Positions 46,599-56,556 of a DNA stretch of 64,000 bases are shown one piece after another. The translations under genes were made by a program, and so were the position numbers. Each line of letters begins with the position of its first letter. Within the stretch, counting starts at the first letter, position 1. Below the pieces are notes generated by a model, which did not search any database, was not told the DNA's origin, and saw only the letters and a program-made list of their open reading frames with translations. This DNA comes from Pseudomonadales bacterium. GTDB taxonomy: Bacteria > Pseudomonadota > Gammaproteobacteria > Pseudomonadales > Azotimanducaceae. The stretch lies in assembly GCA_029251375.1 (NCBI GenBank), contig JAQXDL010000032.1, positions 62,001 to 126,000 on the forward strand, in the 5' to 3' direction.

Positions 46599-47402
46599 TT
46601 AGTCGCCCTTGAACGCAGGTGCTCGCTTTTGAGCAAATGAAGTCATGCCTTCCTTTGCATCCTCAGTTCTCATCAGTTGCAGGAAGTTCATGTAGACGTG
46701 ATGCACATGATCATTGAACTGCTGAGCCATGCCCATACGCATAAGTCGTTTTGCAGACTGTACCGCCAGCGGTGCATTGGCGGCAATATCAGTGGCAAGT
46801 TTTGTGGCGAACCCCATAAGTTCGTCGTTAGATACGACGTGCGCGCACAAACCAAGTTCCTTGCACTCGTCCGCACCAAGATTACGTGCAGTAAAAAATA
46901 TCTCGGCTGCTTTTTCCCAACCAACAAGCCGGGGCAGGATCCAAGTGCCACCACTTTCCGGCACGATACCGCGCTTAACCGGTGTTGGTGCTAATTTTGC
47001 ATTTTTTGCCATGACGCGAATGTCGCAGGCAAGTGCCATATCCATACCGAAGCCGGCTGCGGCACCGTTCAATGCGCAGATAACGGGTTTTTCGCAGTTA
47101 TAAATGACGGCGGGCGGGAAACGTTTTACATCAAGGGTCACGGGGATGGGTGCGGCATCATTACTGCCAGCCTGTGAGCCGGTTCGAGACTGCGCGCCGA
47201 CGACATCCAAACCAGCGCAAAACATGCGCCCCGCACCTGTGAGAATAATTGCTCTCACTTGTTTGTCGTCTTCTGCCTTTTGAATGTATTGGCTGACCAA
47301 TGCCATCATCGAGCCACCCAATGTATTCATCTGTTCCGGGCGGTTGAGGGTGATGGTGGCGATGCCGTTATCCATCTCGTACAAGGTATCCTGGCTGGTC
47401 AT
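46599..47402 (-). CDS. Enoyl-CoA hydratase/isomerase family protein
   Basis: The 267-residue crotonase-fold protein opens with DNGIATITLNRPEQMNTLGG, has the oxyanion-hole segment MFCAGLDV and the second ALNGAAAGFGMDMALACDIRV, and carries Glu/Asp candidates for acid-base catalysis near GIVPESGGTWILPRL. It acts on acyl-CoA substrates (hydration, isomerisation or decarboxylation). The ESGGTWILPRLVG pattern resembles enoyl-CoA hydratases of the PaaF/FadB-like type. It is likely to be part of degradation of an acid such as those activated by the acyl-CoA ligase in the window, but the two are not adjacent. Confidence 0.9.
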   Translation of the reverse strand: MTSQDTLYEMDNGIATITLNRPEQMNTLGGSMMALVSQYIQKAEDDKQVRAIILTGAGRMFCAGLDVVGAQSRTGSQAGSNDAAPIPVTLDVKRFPPAVIYNCEKPVICALNGAAAGFGMDMALACDIRVMAKNAKLAPTPVKRGIVPESGGTWILPRLVGWEKAAEIFFTARNLGADECKELGLCAHVVSNDELMGFATKLATDIAANAPLAVQSAKRLMRMGMAQQFNDHVHHVYMNFLQLMRTEDAKEGMTSFAQKRAPAFKGD

Positions 47403-47506
47403 GCTGCGTCCTTTAATATTAATTTCTAAGTAAAGTGCCAGAGTTAAGTGGCGGAGTAAATCGTCATTGGGGTCAGATGCCTCTGCTACTGCTTTACACC
47501 AGCGAG

Positions 47507-48631
47507 TTAGTCATCAGAACCCAGTGAGTATTGCGCAATTCTGTCACCATGGGCACTACCCATGTAAATGGCGTCACCTACTTTTAAGGCGACAGTACTG
47601 AACCCCATCGGGGCACCGTCATGTGACAAAACTACGTTTTTTTCAAGGGTCTGTGGATTAACTTTGACGATTTCGAAGGGTAGCAAGCAAACACCCGGCT
47701 GCGTGCATGTTTGGTTTATAGGGTCGTGTTTGTGGGAGGCAACCCAGAGGTTGCCATTTTCATCGACAGTAATGTTGTCCGGTTGCTGCACTTCAAATGA
47801 GCCGTCGACAACGCCCGTTGCTCGATCCATACGGATGGTTTTATTGCCGATATAAACGTTGATGAAAATTTTGCTGTTGTCGGCATTTACAGCAATGCCG
47901 TTTGGCATCTGCTCAACAGAGTTGGGCAACATGGTAAATCCAGTTGCTGTTTGCCATTCATAGACCCAGCCAACCTTTTCGCCACCTAACAATTTCTCAA
48001 CAACGGTTTCGAAAGGTAGCGTCTTATCCCACATGTGCGTCACTAAAAAACCACCATCGAATAAACCGGCGACGTCGTTGATGTAGGGGTCGCCAGGGGG
48101 AATGGCGCAGCCCTTCCAAGTCACTTGCCACTCGTTATCTATCTCACTGAGTTCAAAGAACTCAACAGCTTCTCGTCCGCCATGATTGACCACCAGTAAT
48201 TGATGTCGACCATCAGCGCGCTGGGTAAGATCGATACCATGAGGGCTAAACAGGCTTGCGTCGGGAGCGGCGCAGGCAGAGTCGCCCCAGCGTTCATCGG
48301 TTTGCCAGTTAATCTCGATCGATTCTCTTAAACCGGTGTTGAGGTTAAGCAGCGCAAGGGCACCCGGTGGGTGTACTCGAAACTCACCCATTTCGCTTAC
48401 CAGCAGCGCATCGCCGTGGGGCATCATCACCAAATCTTCTGGATTCGAAAAGCCGCAGTGAACGTTTATATTCGATGCCTTGACACATGAGGCTGAATCA
48501 ACGGCGTTAGGGTTAGCTAATGCCGGTTTTTCTGTGGTCGCTGTGTTAGCGGTTTCGAGGCTTTCAGATTTTTCGGTACAACCTGAAATGACAATCATGA
48601 GAAGCAGAAGGAACGGATAGCATCGTTGCAT
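47507..48631 (-). CDS. SMP-30/paraoxonase-like beta-propeller lipoprotein
   Basis: The 374-residue protein begins with a lipoprotein leader (MQRCYPFLLLLMIVISGCTE) and then a six-bladed propeller with calcium-binding and active-site type motifs: SPHGIDLTQRADGRHQLLVVNHGGR, PNGIAVNADNSKIFINVY, PDNITVDENGNLWVASHKHD and GDAIYMGSAHGDRIAQY. This is the arrangement of the paraoxonase/SMP-30/strictosidine-synthase-like group. A lactone or ester hydrolase in the periplasm is likely, although the substrate is not assignable. The linker after the lipobox is Thr/Ala-rich. Confidence 0.8.
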   Translation of the reverse strand: MQRCYPFLLLLMIVISGCTEKSESLETANTATTEKPALANPNAVDSASCVKASNINVHCGFSNPEDLVMMPHGDALLVSEMGEFRVHPPGALALLNLNTGLRESIEINWQTDERWGDSACAAPDASLFSPHGIDLTQRADGRHQLLVVNHGGREAVEFFELSEIDNEWQVTWKGCAIPPGDPYINDVAGLFDGGFLVTHMWDKTLPFETVVEKLLGGEKVGWVYEWQTATGFTMLPNSVEQMPNGIAVNADNSKIFINVYIGNKTIRMDRATGVVDGSFEVQQPDNITVDENGNLWVASHKHDPINQTCTQPGVCLLPFEIVKVNPQTLEKNVVLSHDGAPMGFSTVALKVGDAIYMGSAHGDRIAQYSLGSDD

Positions 48632-48836
48632 AGTATTTTTCTTATTGATGAGTATTATCTGAAGTTTGCCTTTCTGCGCGGTAGTTTGCCACCGTCAAAG
48701 TCATGTGCTCATCGTTAGCATGCGTGCATGGTTGGCTTTTGTTTGTCAGCTAATTTGTGGTGGAAAAATGTGTGCAAACAGGTCGATCAGCAGACTTAAC
48801 GTGTAATATGTGGTTTCGAAGCCCTAGGAAATAACA

Positions 48837-49382
48837 ATGTCTGAAAGTTGGTCCCGCCTAGAAGTCCTATTATTAGTGCTGGCACTATGCTTCCCTGTTG
48901 GGGCGGGTGCTTCGCATTTTTATAATGAGATGCAAACGCGTGTCGCTGGTACCCAGGTGGTAAAGAACGTTCGCGCTATAGCGGCTTCGACCAATGCCTA
49001 CCATGACGCGACGGATCGTTGGTTTCCGGTTTCAGCCAAGGGTCATGCAAGGTTACGCGTTTTCCCCAACCCGTTTGACGAACATACGACCGAGTATCAG
49101 AGCCTAGATAAGGCCTTGTTCGCTCGAGAGAATAATCATGGCATGGTGCTGCAGTTGGTGAGTTACGATGAAAATAAGGACGGTTGGCTTAACGATCATG
49201 GTTTTAACTCACGGTTTCAGTCCGACGATCCTTATCTGCGCATCCTGCTCGACTATGGCAGCGAACACCAGCGTGAACGCGCGATCCTGCGTCAGTTGCA
49301 ACAAGAACTGAATAATGGCGTGTTGGCTAAGCTGGACGATCACCTGTTTGTTCTAGATCTGCGGGGTCTAGATGATGAGTGA
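48837..49382 (+). CDS. Pseudopilin-like membrane protein
   Basis: A 181-residue protein with an N-terminal hydrophobic helix (LEVLLLVLALCFPVGAGASHF) containing a Glu five residues into the helix region (position near Glu 9), as in pilins, followed by a globular periplasmic-type part. The helix lacks an exact G-FTLIE cleavage site, so it is an atypical or diverged pseudopilin or simply a membrane-anchored partner. It overlaps the next gene by 11 bases and lies in an operon with a GspE ATPase. Confidence 0.5.
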   Translation: MSESWSRLEVLLLVLALCFPVGAGASHFYNEMQTRVAGTQVVKNVRAIAASTNAYHDATDRWFPVSAKGHARLRVFPNPFDEHTTEYQSLDKALFARENNHGMVLQLVSYDENKDGWLNDHGFNSRFQSDDPYLRILLDYGSEHQRERAILRQLQQELNNGVLAKLDDHLFVLDLRGLDDE

Positions 49383-49878
49383 TAAAAAAAAGATGTTGCA
49401 AAATATTGATTTTGACAATCTTATCCTTGAGTCAGAAAAAGACCCTGATCTAGAATATCCTGCACAGGGGGAAATGTTAGCGAAGCGACGAATTGCTCCA
49501 AAGCCAATGATTTTGGTCACCTGGCTGGCTTCACTCTTACTAGGTGCTTTGATTACAATGGATTCGATACATACCACTGAACGCGTTGGTAGCCGAGGCG
49601 CAGAAGTGCAACTTGGTGTGGCGTTATACCATCTTGCGCATCGTGTCGAAACCTATAAAGACCGCACAGGCAATCTGCCAGACTATCTCGAACCGCAGTG
49701 GCAGGAATCTGGCGAGGTTGAATATCGCGTCACGAACGGCCGTTATCATCTTTCTGCTAATGCTGGTGGCTTCGTTAGAGAGTATTCACAAGGAGAGGAT
49801 CCTGAATTATTGCTGTTTGAAGTGCGGCAGTTAGGGCAGCAAGAGCAAGAAAAAGTAAAAGGAAAAGAAATTGAGTAG
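49372..49878 (+). CDS. Single-pass membrane protein of the GspE operon, pseudopilin-like
   Basis: The 168-residue protein has a hydrophilic, acidic cytoplasmic start of about 45 residues, one membrane helix (ILVTWLASLLLGALITM) and a periplasmic part that begins VGSRGAEVQLGVALYHLAHRVETYKDRTGNLPDYL and has NGRYHLSANAGGF. The post-helix region recalls type II secretion pseudopilins (a long helix followed by a small domain with LPDYLEP), but the extended N-terminal arm is not normal for a prepilin. Overlaps the next gene by 8 bases. Function inferred only from the operon. Confidence 0.5.
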   Translation: MMSDKKKMLQNIDFDNLILESEKDPDLEYPAQGEMLAKRRIAPKPMILVTWLASLLLGALITMDSIHTTERVGSRGAEVQLGVALYHLAHRVETYKDRTGNLPDYLEPQWQESGEVEYRVTNGRYHLSANAGGFVREYSQGEDPELLLFEVRQLGQQEQEKVKGKEIE

Positions 49879-51595
49879 CGAGCACTGGCTGGTCAGTGCC
49901 GCTAAAACGACTTCGAATACACACAAGCTCGACGCAGTGAGTCTGGGAACTGACGCTAAGAAGAATTGGAACACCATCTATCTGGCGACCGAACTTAAAC
50001 CTCAGCAGCTGGTTGCAGCCGTCGCCGATTATTTCAATCTGCAGATTGCAGATTTGTCGAAGATCGATGATGAGTTTGCGCGGCGAATGTCGGAATCAGA
50101 TGCTCGCACAAACTATCAGGTACCTCTGAACGTAGAGGATAATCATGCTGTTATAGCGATGGCAGACCCGGCTGACACGAATAATTTGGACCAGTTGGCC
50201 TTTACTTTTGGTATGCCAATTATTGCGCAGATCGCTTCCCCGGGAGAAATTCAGGCCAAACTGGAAGAGATATACGATGTTCAGTCTTCCACTGCAAAAA
50301 CCTGGGGTACTATGCCGCAGTCACTTGCAGGTGCTGAACTCGTGCTTACGCGCAAGAATGGTGAGCGACTCGACGTTGGTGCAAGCGGCACGTCAAAACT
50401 GTTTAAAGAAATTTTGCGAATGGCCATTCATCTGAATGCGAGTGATGCCCATATCCAACCCTACGGGGAAGGAGCGGTTGTTAGAAATCGAGTCGATGGT
50501 GTCCTACACAAAGCAATCGATTTACCAAGCAAGGTTCATAGCCACCTGACTCGTCATGTCAAAGCGATATCAGGCATGGATCCAACCAAGAGTTTTATTC
50601 CACAGGATGGTGAACTTTCTGTCGAGCTGGAACATCAGCGTGTTGATCTGCGACTATCGGTGCTGCCGGTTGAATCGGGCGAACGACTGGTGATGAGACT
50701 GCTGCCTCAGGGGCAAGTGAGGTCAATTGAAACGCTCAAGTTGCAAGACGATCAGGTCGCCAGTTTGCACAATATGGTGCATTCCTCTGCCGGTTTAATC
50801 TTGGTGACAGGGCCCACCGGTAGCGGCAAATCATCATTGATGTATGCGATGTTGGCGGAAATCAATACGCCTGACATTAACATTATGACGGTAGAGCAAC
50901 CGGTCGAATACCGACTGCGAGGCGCATCCCAAATTAGCGTCGAGCCCGCAAAGGGTCTCACCTTCGCTTTTGCACTGCGATCCATTCTTCGACAGGACCC
51001 CGACGTGGTCATGGTTGGTGAAATCAGAGATGAAGAAACCGCAACTATCGCGGCTCAAGCGGCTTTGACGGGCCATCTTGTTTTATCAACGGTCCACACC
51101 CTCGATGGCCTATCAAGCATGTCTAGGATGGTAGATTTAGGTGTCACCGCTAATACGATGTCGAACGCGTTGCGGGCAATTATTGCGCAGCGATTGGTGC
51201 GTAAGCTTTGTGCGAAGTGCAAGGCACCAATAGACCCACTGTCCGCGGATGAGGAGACTCTTTCCAGTTTAGGCATCAAGCCTATATGGGCCGCAAATGG
51301 CTGTACTGATTGTAATATGACGGGCTATTCAGGCCGGTTACCGGTCGTTGAGATCATTGAGATATCTGAGGAAATACAATCTGTGCTGCGGGAGAATAGC
51401 GGCGATCTGGCCGAGTTAGAGTTGCTCGCGCTGCGCAATGGCACCAGATTTTTGGCTGAAGCGATGGCAGATCGTATTGAAGAAGGCGTCACCACAGTCA
51501 AAGAAGTCATTCGGGTGTACGGCCGAAGTTTCTTTGCGAAACTCGAACATTACTCCAATCTTCGCAAGGCTATTAAAGACCCCGGGTCCTACTAA
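49871..51595 (+). CDS. GspE/PilB-type secretion ATPase
   Basis: The 574-residue protein has an N-terminal domain of the GspE type (IYLATELKPQQLVAAVADYF; AIMADPADTNNLDQLAF) and a C-terminal ATPase: LILVTGPTGSGKSS (Walker A, near residue 315), Asp box VEQPVEYRL, Walker B DVVMVGEIRDEETA, His box GHLVLSTVHT, and a zinc-binding CAKC...CTDC. It assembles or retracts pseudopili on the cytoplasmic side. The start is TTG 49871 after AAGGAAAAGAAA. No GspF, GspD or prepilin peptidase gene is adjacent; the partners are two pseudopilin-like genes upstream. Confidence 0.9.
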   Translation: MSSEHWLVSAAKTTSNTHKLDAVSLGTDAKKNWNTIYLATELKPQQLVAAVADYFNLQIADLSKIDDEFARRMSESDARTNYQVPLNVEDNHAVIAMADPADTNNLDQLAFTFGMPIIAQIASPGEIQAKLEEIYDVQSSTAKTWGTMPQSLAGAELVLTRKNGERLDVGASGTSKLFKEILRMAIHLNASDAHIQPYGEGAVVRNRVDGVLHKAIDLPSKVHSHLTRHVKAISGMDPTKSFIPQDGELSVELEHQRVDLRLSVLPVESGERLVMRLLPQGQVRSIETLKLQDDQVASLHNMVHSSAGLILVTGPTGSGKSSLMYAMLAEINTPDINIMTVEQPVEYRLRGASQISVEPAKGLTFAFALRSILRQDPDVVMVGEIRDEETATIAAQAALTGHLVLSTVHTLDGLSSMSRMVDLGVTANTMSNALRAIIAQRLVRKLCAKCKAPIDPLSADEETLSSLGIKPIWAANGCTDCNMTGYSGRLPVVEIIEISEEIQSVLRENSGDLAELELLALRNGTRFLAEAMADRIEEGVTTVKEVIRVYGRSFFAKLEHYSNLRKAIKDPGSY

Positions 51596-53363
51596 TTTTC
51601 AGTCATTAGTTGATCAATCGCACTTTTGTCGAGGGTTTCTGTTTTTAGTAGTTCTGTCACAAGTACTTCCAGCTGCTCTTTGTAGGTCTTCAAGGTGTTG
51701 ATGGCCTGTTGTTCAGCCTCGCTGACGATACGACGGACTTCTTCGTCTATCTCCCGTGCGGTGGCCTCACTGAAATCCTTTTCTTGCGTCAACTCATAAC
51801 CAAGAAACGGGTGGCCTGCTCTAGATCGTTGGCGGCGCCCGAGCTGACATCGCCAAGGATGATTTTTTCCGCACAACGTCCGCCTAACATGACGGCCAAA
51901 CGTGTCTCTACATAAGCCTGAGCGTAGTTGTGCCGGTCTTCTTCAGGCAGCTGCTCAGTTGTGCCTAGCGCCATACCGCGTGGAATAATGGACACCTGAC
52001 GCAATGGGTCAGCATGGGGTAGTTTAAGTGCCAGAATGGCATGACCACTTTCATGTGCGGCTGTGCGCTTGCGCTCGTTGGGGTTGAGTAGGTCTTTGCG
52101 TTCGCTACCCATCATGACTTTATCGTGGGCTTTGTTAAAATGCGCCCGGTTTACATCGACTAGATTCTCGCGAGCGGCGAATAGGGCGGCTTCGTTAACA
52201 AGGTTTGCCAGATCCGCGCCGGAGAACCCAACGGTCATTCTAGCAACCTCAGTGAGATCGGCATCCTTAGACAACGGTACTTTTCGCGAGTGGACTTTTA
52301 GAATGTCAACTCGGGCACCTTGTTGTGGTAACTCCAACATCACCTTTCGATCGAATCGACCTGGCCGCAAAAGGGCAGGATCAAGCACGTCTGGGCGGTT
52401 TGTTGCAGCTAACACGACAACAGCCTCGTCGCCTGAAAAGCCGTCCATTTCTGCAAGTATTTGGTTCAATGTTTGCTCGCGTTCATCATTGCCGCCGCCC
52501 ATGCCGGTGCCTCTTACTCGGCCGACTGAGTCGATTTCATCGATAAAGATCAAGGCCGGTGCTCGCTTTCTTGCTTCATTAAACATGTCACGCACGCGTG
52601 AAGCGCCAACGCCAACATACATTTCTATAAACTCAGAGCCACTAATGCTGAAAAATGGCACCTTCGCTTCAAAAGCGGTTGCCTTGGCGAGCAGAGTCTT
52701 GCCTGTGCCCGGAGGACCCATTAATAAAATACCGCGTGGCATTTTTGCGCCGACAGAACGAAATTTTTCTGGTTGCTTTAAGAAATCAATGATTTCTTGT
52801 AAGTCTTGTTTTGCGCCTTCTACACCGGCGACATCAGCGTAGCCGAGTTGGTTGTCAGATCCTTCGAACAATCGAGCGTTTGATTTGGAAAAACCAAACA
52901 GACCACCCCGACCGCCGCCCATGCGATTTTGCAGCATTCGACTGGAATAGATGAAAAACGCCATGATTAATAGCCAAGGCAATATGCCAAGCAACACTTG
53001 CAACCACTTCGGGTCTGCCTGAGAAAGAGCCACGACGGTTATGTTGTTACTCTCTAGTAAAGGTAACAAGTCGGCGTCGGGTATTGCCGGAATAATAGTT
53101 TTGAAGCTATTTGTCTTGTCAGCTGTTGTGCCCAGGTATTTGCCATGAATCTCGTCAAGTTTAAATGTGACCGATTCCACCTTCTTTTCGGTAATCTCCT
53201 GTTTAAACTGAGAGTAGGGGATCAATCTTGACTGAGTTTGGTTTAAATCAATGAAAATGTAGTAAACGAAGAACGCCCAAGCAATCCACATTAATGTATG
53301 GCCATCGAAGGGATGCGGTTTTGTATTTGGCTTCGCCTGTTTGGGGTCTTGTTCGTCTGCCAT
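51592..53363 (-). pseudogene. ftsH: FtsH-family AAA+ zinc metalloprotease with an internal frameshifting deletion
   Basis: From ATG 53363 the protein has two N-terminal membrane segments flanking a periplasmic domain, the AAA+ core with MGPPGTGKT (about residue 213) and FIDEIDSVGR, the SRH motifs, and the protease motif HESGH (about 436). After GAANDLEQATR the frame ends abruptly at FLVMS-stop (51789). The other frame then carries the normal continuation FLGYELTQEKDFSEATAREIDEEVRR to its stop at 51592. FtsH proteins have about 25-30 residues between these two segments (the LARxMV...GMS...LGP region); here those codons are absent and the joint is out of frame, so a deletion whose length is not a multiple of three is the simplest explanation. 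Another ftsH elsewhere would be expected. Confidence 0.85.
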
Positions 53364-53737
53364 AACGTCTCTTATCGTTGCCGAAGGATAGATACTTAAG
53401 GAGTATAGCTTAGCAAAGCTGCCACTTCAGGGTCAGTGATTACCTCATTCTTTGATCGTACCACGCCTGTCACAGCCTGTTTAATATCCTAGTGATTGTC
53501 GTGCGCCAGGCTAGCGACGCTTAATCGATAGAGGGATATCTTGTTCGAGTGTATTGGTGCCTTTAGTTGTAATTTTAAGTTTGTTACTCTTGTAAAATTG
53601 GGCTTAGCCGGCCAATTGTTAAAGAGTGTTGGTCCGTTAATTTGAAGCGAAATCAAAGCTAAATTACATACTTTGGAAACGTTGACCAGCCTAACACCTG
53701 CGATTAAGGTTGATAAATGCAACACTAAGGGGCCGGT
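53364..53737. other. Divergent intergenic region
   Basis: 374 bases between the leftward ftsH gene and the rightward GGDEF gene. No clear coding frame, terminator or repeat was recognised. The GGDEF ribosome site (AAGGGG at 53727-53732) is at the end. Confidence 0.45.
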
Positions 53738-55435
53738 TTGAGTACTTCTAATGTATCCACAGAGGGTCTACAAAAACTCCAGTCAGAGTATCGTCTCCAA
53801 CTCCCCGTTAAGCTTGAGTCGATTAATCGTGACTGGTTAGTGATTTGTGCGGAGGGTTGGCAAGACATTATCGCCCGAAGAATACATGGCACTTGTCATC
53901 AGTTAGCTGCGTCAGGCGAAGTGTTTGGTTTTTCATTATCGTCTCGCTACGCCCGTAATATCGAATCACAACTTAATCATATTTTTGATGTTAGTTATAA
54001 CCCTGATTCAAGCATTATCGATGTGCTGGGTGTTGCCATCGAACAGCTCGTGGCACACGCGATGACTGAAGATGCACCGGAAGATTCGAAGGATCGTCGC
54101 CACGGTGCGGCAGTGCTTCCTGATGATCTACAAACTTTGAAGCGTAGCGGCGATCTTCACTCTGAGCCTTTGTCTAAGTTGCCGATCTTTGTGGTCGAAG
54201 AAGATGTCGTATTAGCCGACCAGATTGTTCTGGAGTTTGTGTTACTGGGCTACGATGCAAGGGCGGTTTACAGTCTTGCTGAATTCGATACCCAACTTCG
54301 GGGCTCGAAAGTCGCGCCCGCCGCGATTGTGATGGATATTATGTTCCCCGGCGCTGCTAATGGGGGAATGGATTTGATTAACAAGCTTAGGCAAGACCAA
54401 GTGCTCGCCGCGCCGGTCGTGTTTATTTCCGCTGGTGATTCTTTCGCAACGAGACTTGCTGTCGTGCGGGCAGGTGGAAAGGCGTTTTTCGTGAAACCTA
54501 TTGATCAGAACTCGCTCATCGAAAAAATAGAGTCTCTGGTAAGAGAAACAGACCCAAATCCTTTGCGGGTTCTTGTTGTTGATGATGATCTGATTGCTGC
54601 CAGTGTTGTTTGTGTGGTGCTAGAGGAGGCTGGATTCGTCGCGCAGGCTTTGGATAAACCCGCCCAAATCATTGAGCATGTGCTCGATTTTCATCCTGAT
54701 CTTGTGATTCTCGATATGCATATGCCGGAAGTTAATGGCATGGAAGTCGCACAGGTATTGCGCCAGCATGAGACCGGGGGCGAGATGCCTCTACTATTCC
54801 TGTCCGCCGAAGCTGATCCGGTCAAGAGAGCCGCAGCGTTAAATGTCGGTGTAGATGACTTTTTAGTAAAACCTGTTAATCACGACTATCTGATTTCTGC
54901 TGTTGAAAACAGAGCGTTTCGGGCGCGGCAAATGGCAGCAAAAATCACCCGAGACAGTTTGACTCACCTGCTTGTGCATGGCGAAATCACCAATCAATTA
55001 ATTGACATGCTGTTCAGTGCGCAAAGATATTCTAGGGATTTGTGCTATGTCATTCTTGATTTAGATAATTTTAAAAACATCAATGACACATACGGACATT
55101 TAACCGGGGATAAAGTCATTAAGAGTCTGGCGGGTATGCTACGTCGTAGTTTCAGGCGTAGTGATATTGTTGGACGTTATGGTGGTGAAGAGTTTGTTGT
55201 CATCATGCAGGATACAAAGATAGATGCTGCTATGGTCGTCATGAATAGAGTGCGTGAAGAGTTCTCTCGTTTTGTTCACTTTTCTGACGATGATGGAAGC
55301 GAGTTCATTACAACATTCAGTGCCGGTTTGAGTAGTTTTCCGCAGTTCAGCACGGTCGAAAAAATACAAGCTCAAGCTGACCGGGCACTTTATAGTGCTA
55401 AGAATGAAGGTCGAAACAAAGTGTCTATGGCCTGA
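53738..55435 (+). CDS. HPt-REC-REC-GGDEF diguanylate cyclase
   Basis: The 565-residue protein starts with TTG 53738 behind AAGGGG. It contains an HPt-like domain (CHQLAASGEVFGF, His 54, residues about 25-100), two receiver domains (about 150-265, acceptor Asp in IVMDIMFP; about 272-390, acceptor Asp in VILDMHMP with VVDDD upstream) and a GGDEF domain (about 405-565) with GGEEF and an intact inhibitory RxxD (RRSD) five residues before it. It should make cyclic di-GMP in response to phosphotransfer. The matching kinase may be any multistep hybrid kinase. It is an orphan gene here. Confidence 0.9.
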   Translation: MSTSNVSTEGLQKLQSEYRLQLPVKLESINRDWLVICAEGWQDIIARRIHGTCHQLAASGEVFGFSLSSRYARNIESQLNHIFDVSYNPDSSIIDVLGVAIEQLVAHAMTEDAPEDSKDRRHGAAVLPDDLQTLKRSGDLHSEPLSKLPIFVVEEDVVLADQIVLEFVLLGYDARAVYSLAEFDTQLRGSKVAPAAIVMDIMFPGAANGGMDLINKLRQDQVLAAPVVFISAGDSFATRLAVVRAGGKAFFVKPIDQNSLIEKIESLVRETDPNPLRVLVVDDDLIAASVVCVVLEEAGFVAQALDKPAQIIEHVLDFHPDLVILDMHMPEVNGMEVAQVLRQHETGGEMPLLFLSAEADPVKRAAALNVGVDDFLVKPVNHDYLISAVENRAFRARQMAAKITRDSLTHLLVHGEITNQLIDMLFSAQRYSRDLCYVILDLDNFKNINDTYGHLTGDKVIKSLAGMLRRSFRRSDIVGRYGGEEFVVIMQDTKIDAAMVVMNRVREEFSRFVHFSDDDGSEFITTFSAGLSSFPQFSTVEKIQAQADRALYSAKNEGRNKVSMA

Positions 55436-55593
55436 CTAGAGCTAAGCTCTGATATTAAATTCTGTCATGCGCTCTTTTGTATCATCATCGACAAACGTTA
55501 GTGGGCGACTTTTTGAGCAAACTAGTGAGTCCGTCGGCCAACGAAACAACATCAGTTAATAGATAAGCACGTCATCATAGGAACCCTAAAAAA

Positions 55594-56556
55594 ATGAATA
55601 CCAGTGCAAACGCCTATCGGCCGTTTCAAATTGGACTGCTTGCCAGCGGTCTGTTCTTTGCTGGATATATCGCATTTGGCTGGCAGGGCTGGGGAACACC
55701 GTCGGCGGTAGAGCAAGCTGTCGGGGAAGTTTCTAGGTGGTGTGAGCGTGTGCAGCCTGGACTTTTTCATGAGCCCGTTAATGCACTCAGTAACATCGGT
55801 TTTATGGTTGCGGGTCTGTGGATGTTATGGCGTTTGGGTGGTGATGTTCGGGCCGGACGACAAGGTCAAATGTTTGGTCACAGCCCTGTCGCGTTGCTTT
55901 ATGCGGGCGGAGTCATCTGGCTCGGTCCAGGGTCGTTGTTGATGCATGGCACGCATACGGGTTGGGGCGGTTGGGCCGATAATTTGAGCATGGTGATGTA
56001 CATTTTGATACCTTGGCTGATTAATGTCGGCGCAATGGGGCGCTGGACCAGCGCCCGATTACTCGGTATCTATGCAACGCTGGTGCTGATTTATGGTGTT
56101 GGTCGTGCGGTCAATGGCGGCGGTCTGGGTATTAATCTCGATTTTTTCGGATTGTCGATCGCCTTCTGGGTGATATCAGAGGTGCTATATAGGTTTCATT
56201 CACAATACTTACGCTGGATGTCGGGCTTGGTTGGATTTGCGGTTGCTGGTATTTTTGGCATTACGCCACTTGAGATGTGGGAAGAACCAGCTCGTTTTTG
56301 GTGGGTGATTCTGTTCTGGGTGCCGGGACTGTTGGCGTTGAAATCGCCGGACGCCCGTCGCAACTACTGGCCGTGGTTCTTACTTGGTATGGCGAGTTAT
56401 TTACTGGCTTTTGCTATTTGGCAAACCGGCAAGCCCGCACATGCTTGGTGCGATCCTGACTCTTTAGTTCAAGCGCACGGAATCTGGCACTTGTTATCGG
56501 CGGCGGCAACAGCATTTTTCTTCGTGTTTTTGAGAACCGAGCGCAAGTTACCTTAA
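55594..56556 (+). CDS. CREST-superfamily (ceramidase-like) membrane hydrolase candidate
   Basis: A 320-residue protein with seven to eight hydrophobic segments. It has motifs placed like those of the alkaline ceramidase/PAQR (CREST) group: Glu-Pro-x-Asn-x-x-Ser in FHEPVNALSNIGF, His and Asp in SLLMHGTHTGWGGWADNLSMVMY, and a late H-x3-H in QAHGIWHLLSA. In this group these His, Asp and Ser form a zinc site. It would hydrolyse an amide or ester in the membrane. This is inferred from motif spacing only. Confidence 0.62.
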   Translation: MNTSANAYRPFQIGLLASGLFFAGYIAFGWQGWGTPSAVEQAVGEVSRWCERVQPGLFHEPVNALSNIGFMVAGLWMLWRLGGDVRAGRQGQMFGHSPVALLYAGGVIWLGPGSLLMHGTHTGWGGWADNLSMVMYILIPWLINVGAMGRWTSARLLGIYATLVLIYGVGRAVNGGGLGINLDFFGLSIAFWVISEVLYRFHSQYLRWMSGLVGFAVAGIFGITPLEMWEEPARFWWVILFWVPGLLALKSPDARRNYWPWFLLGMASYLLAFAIWQTGKPAHAWCDPDSLVQAHGIWHLLSAAATAFFFVFLRTERKLP

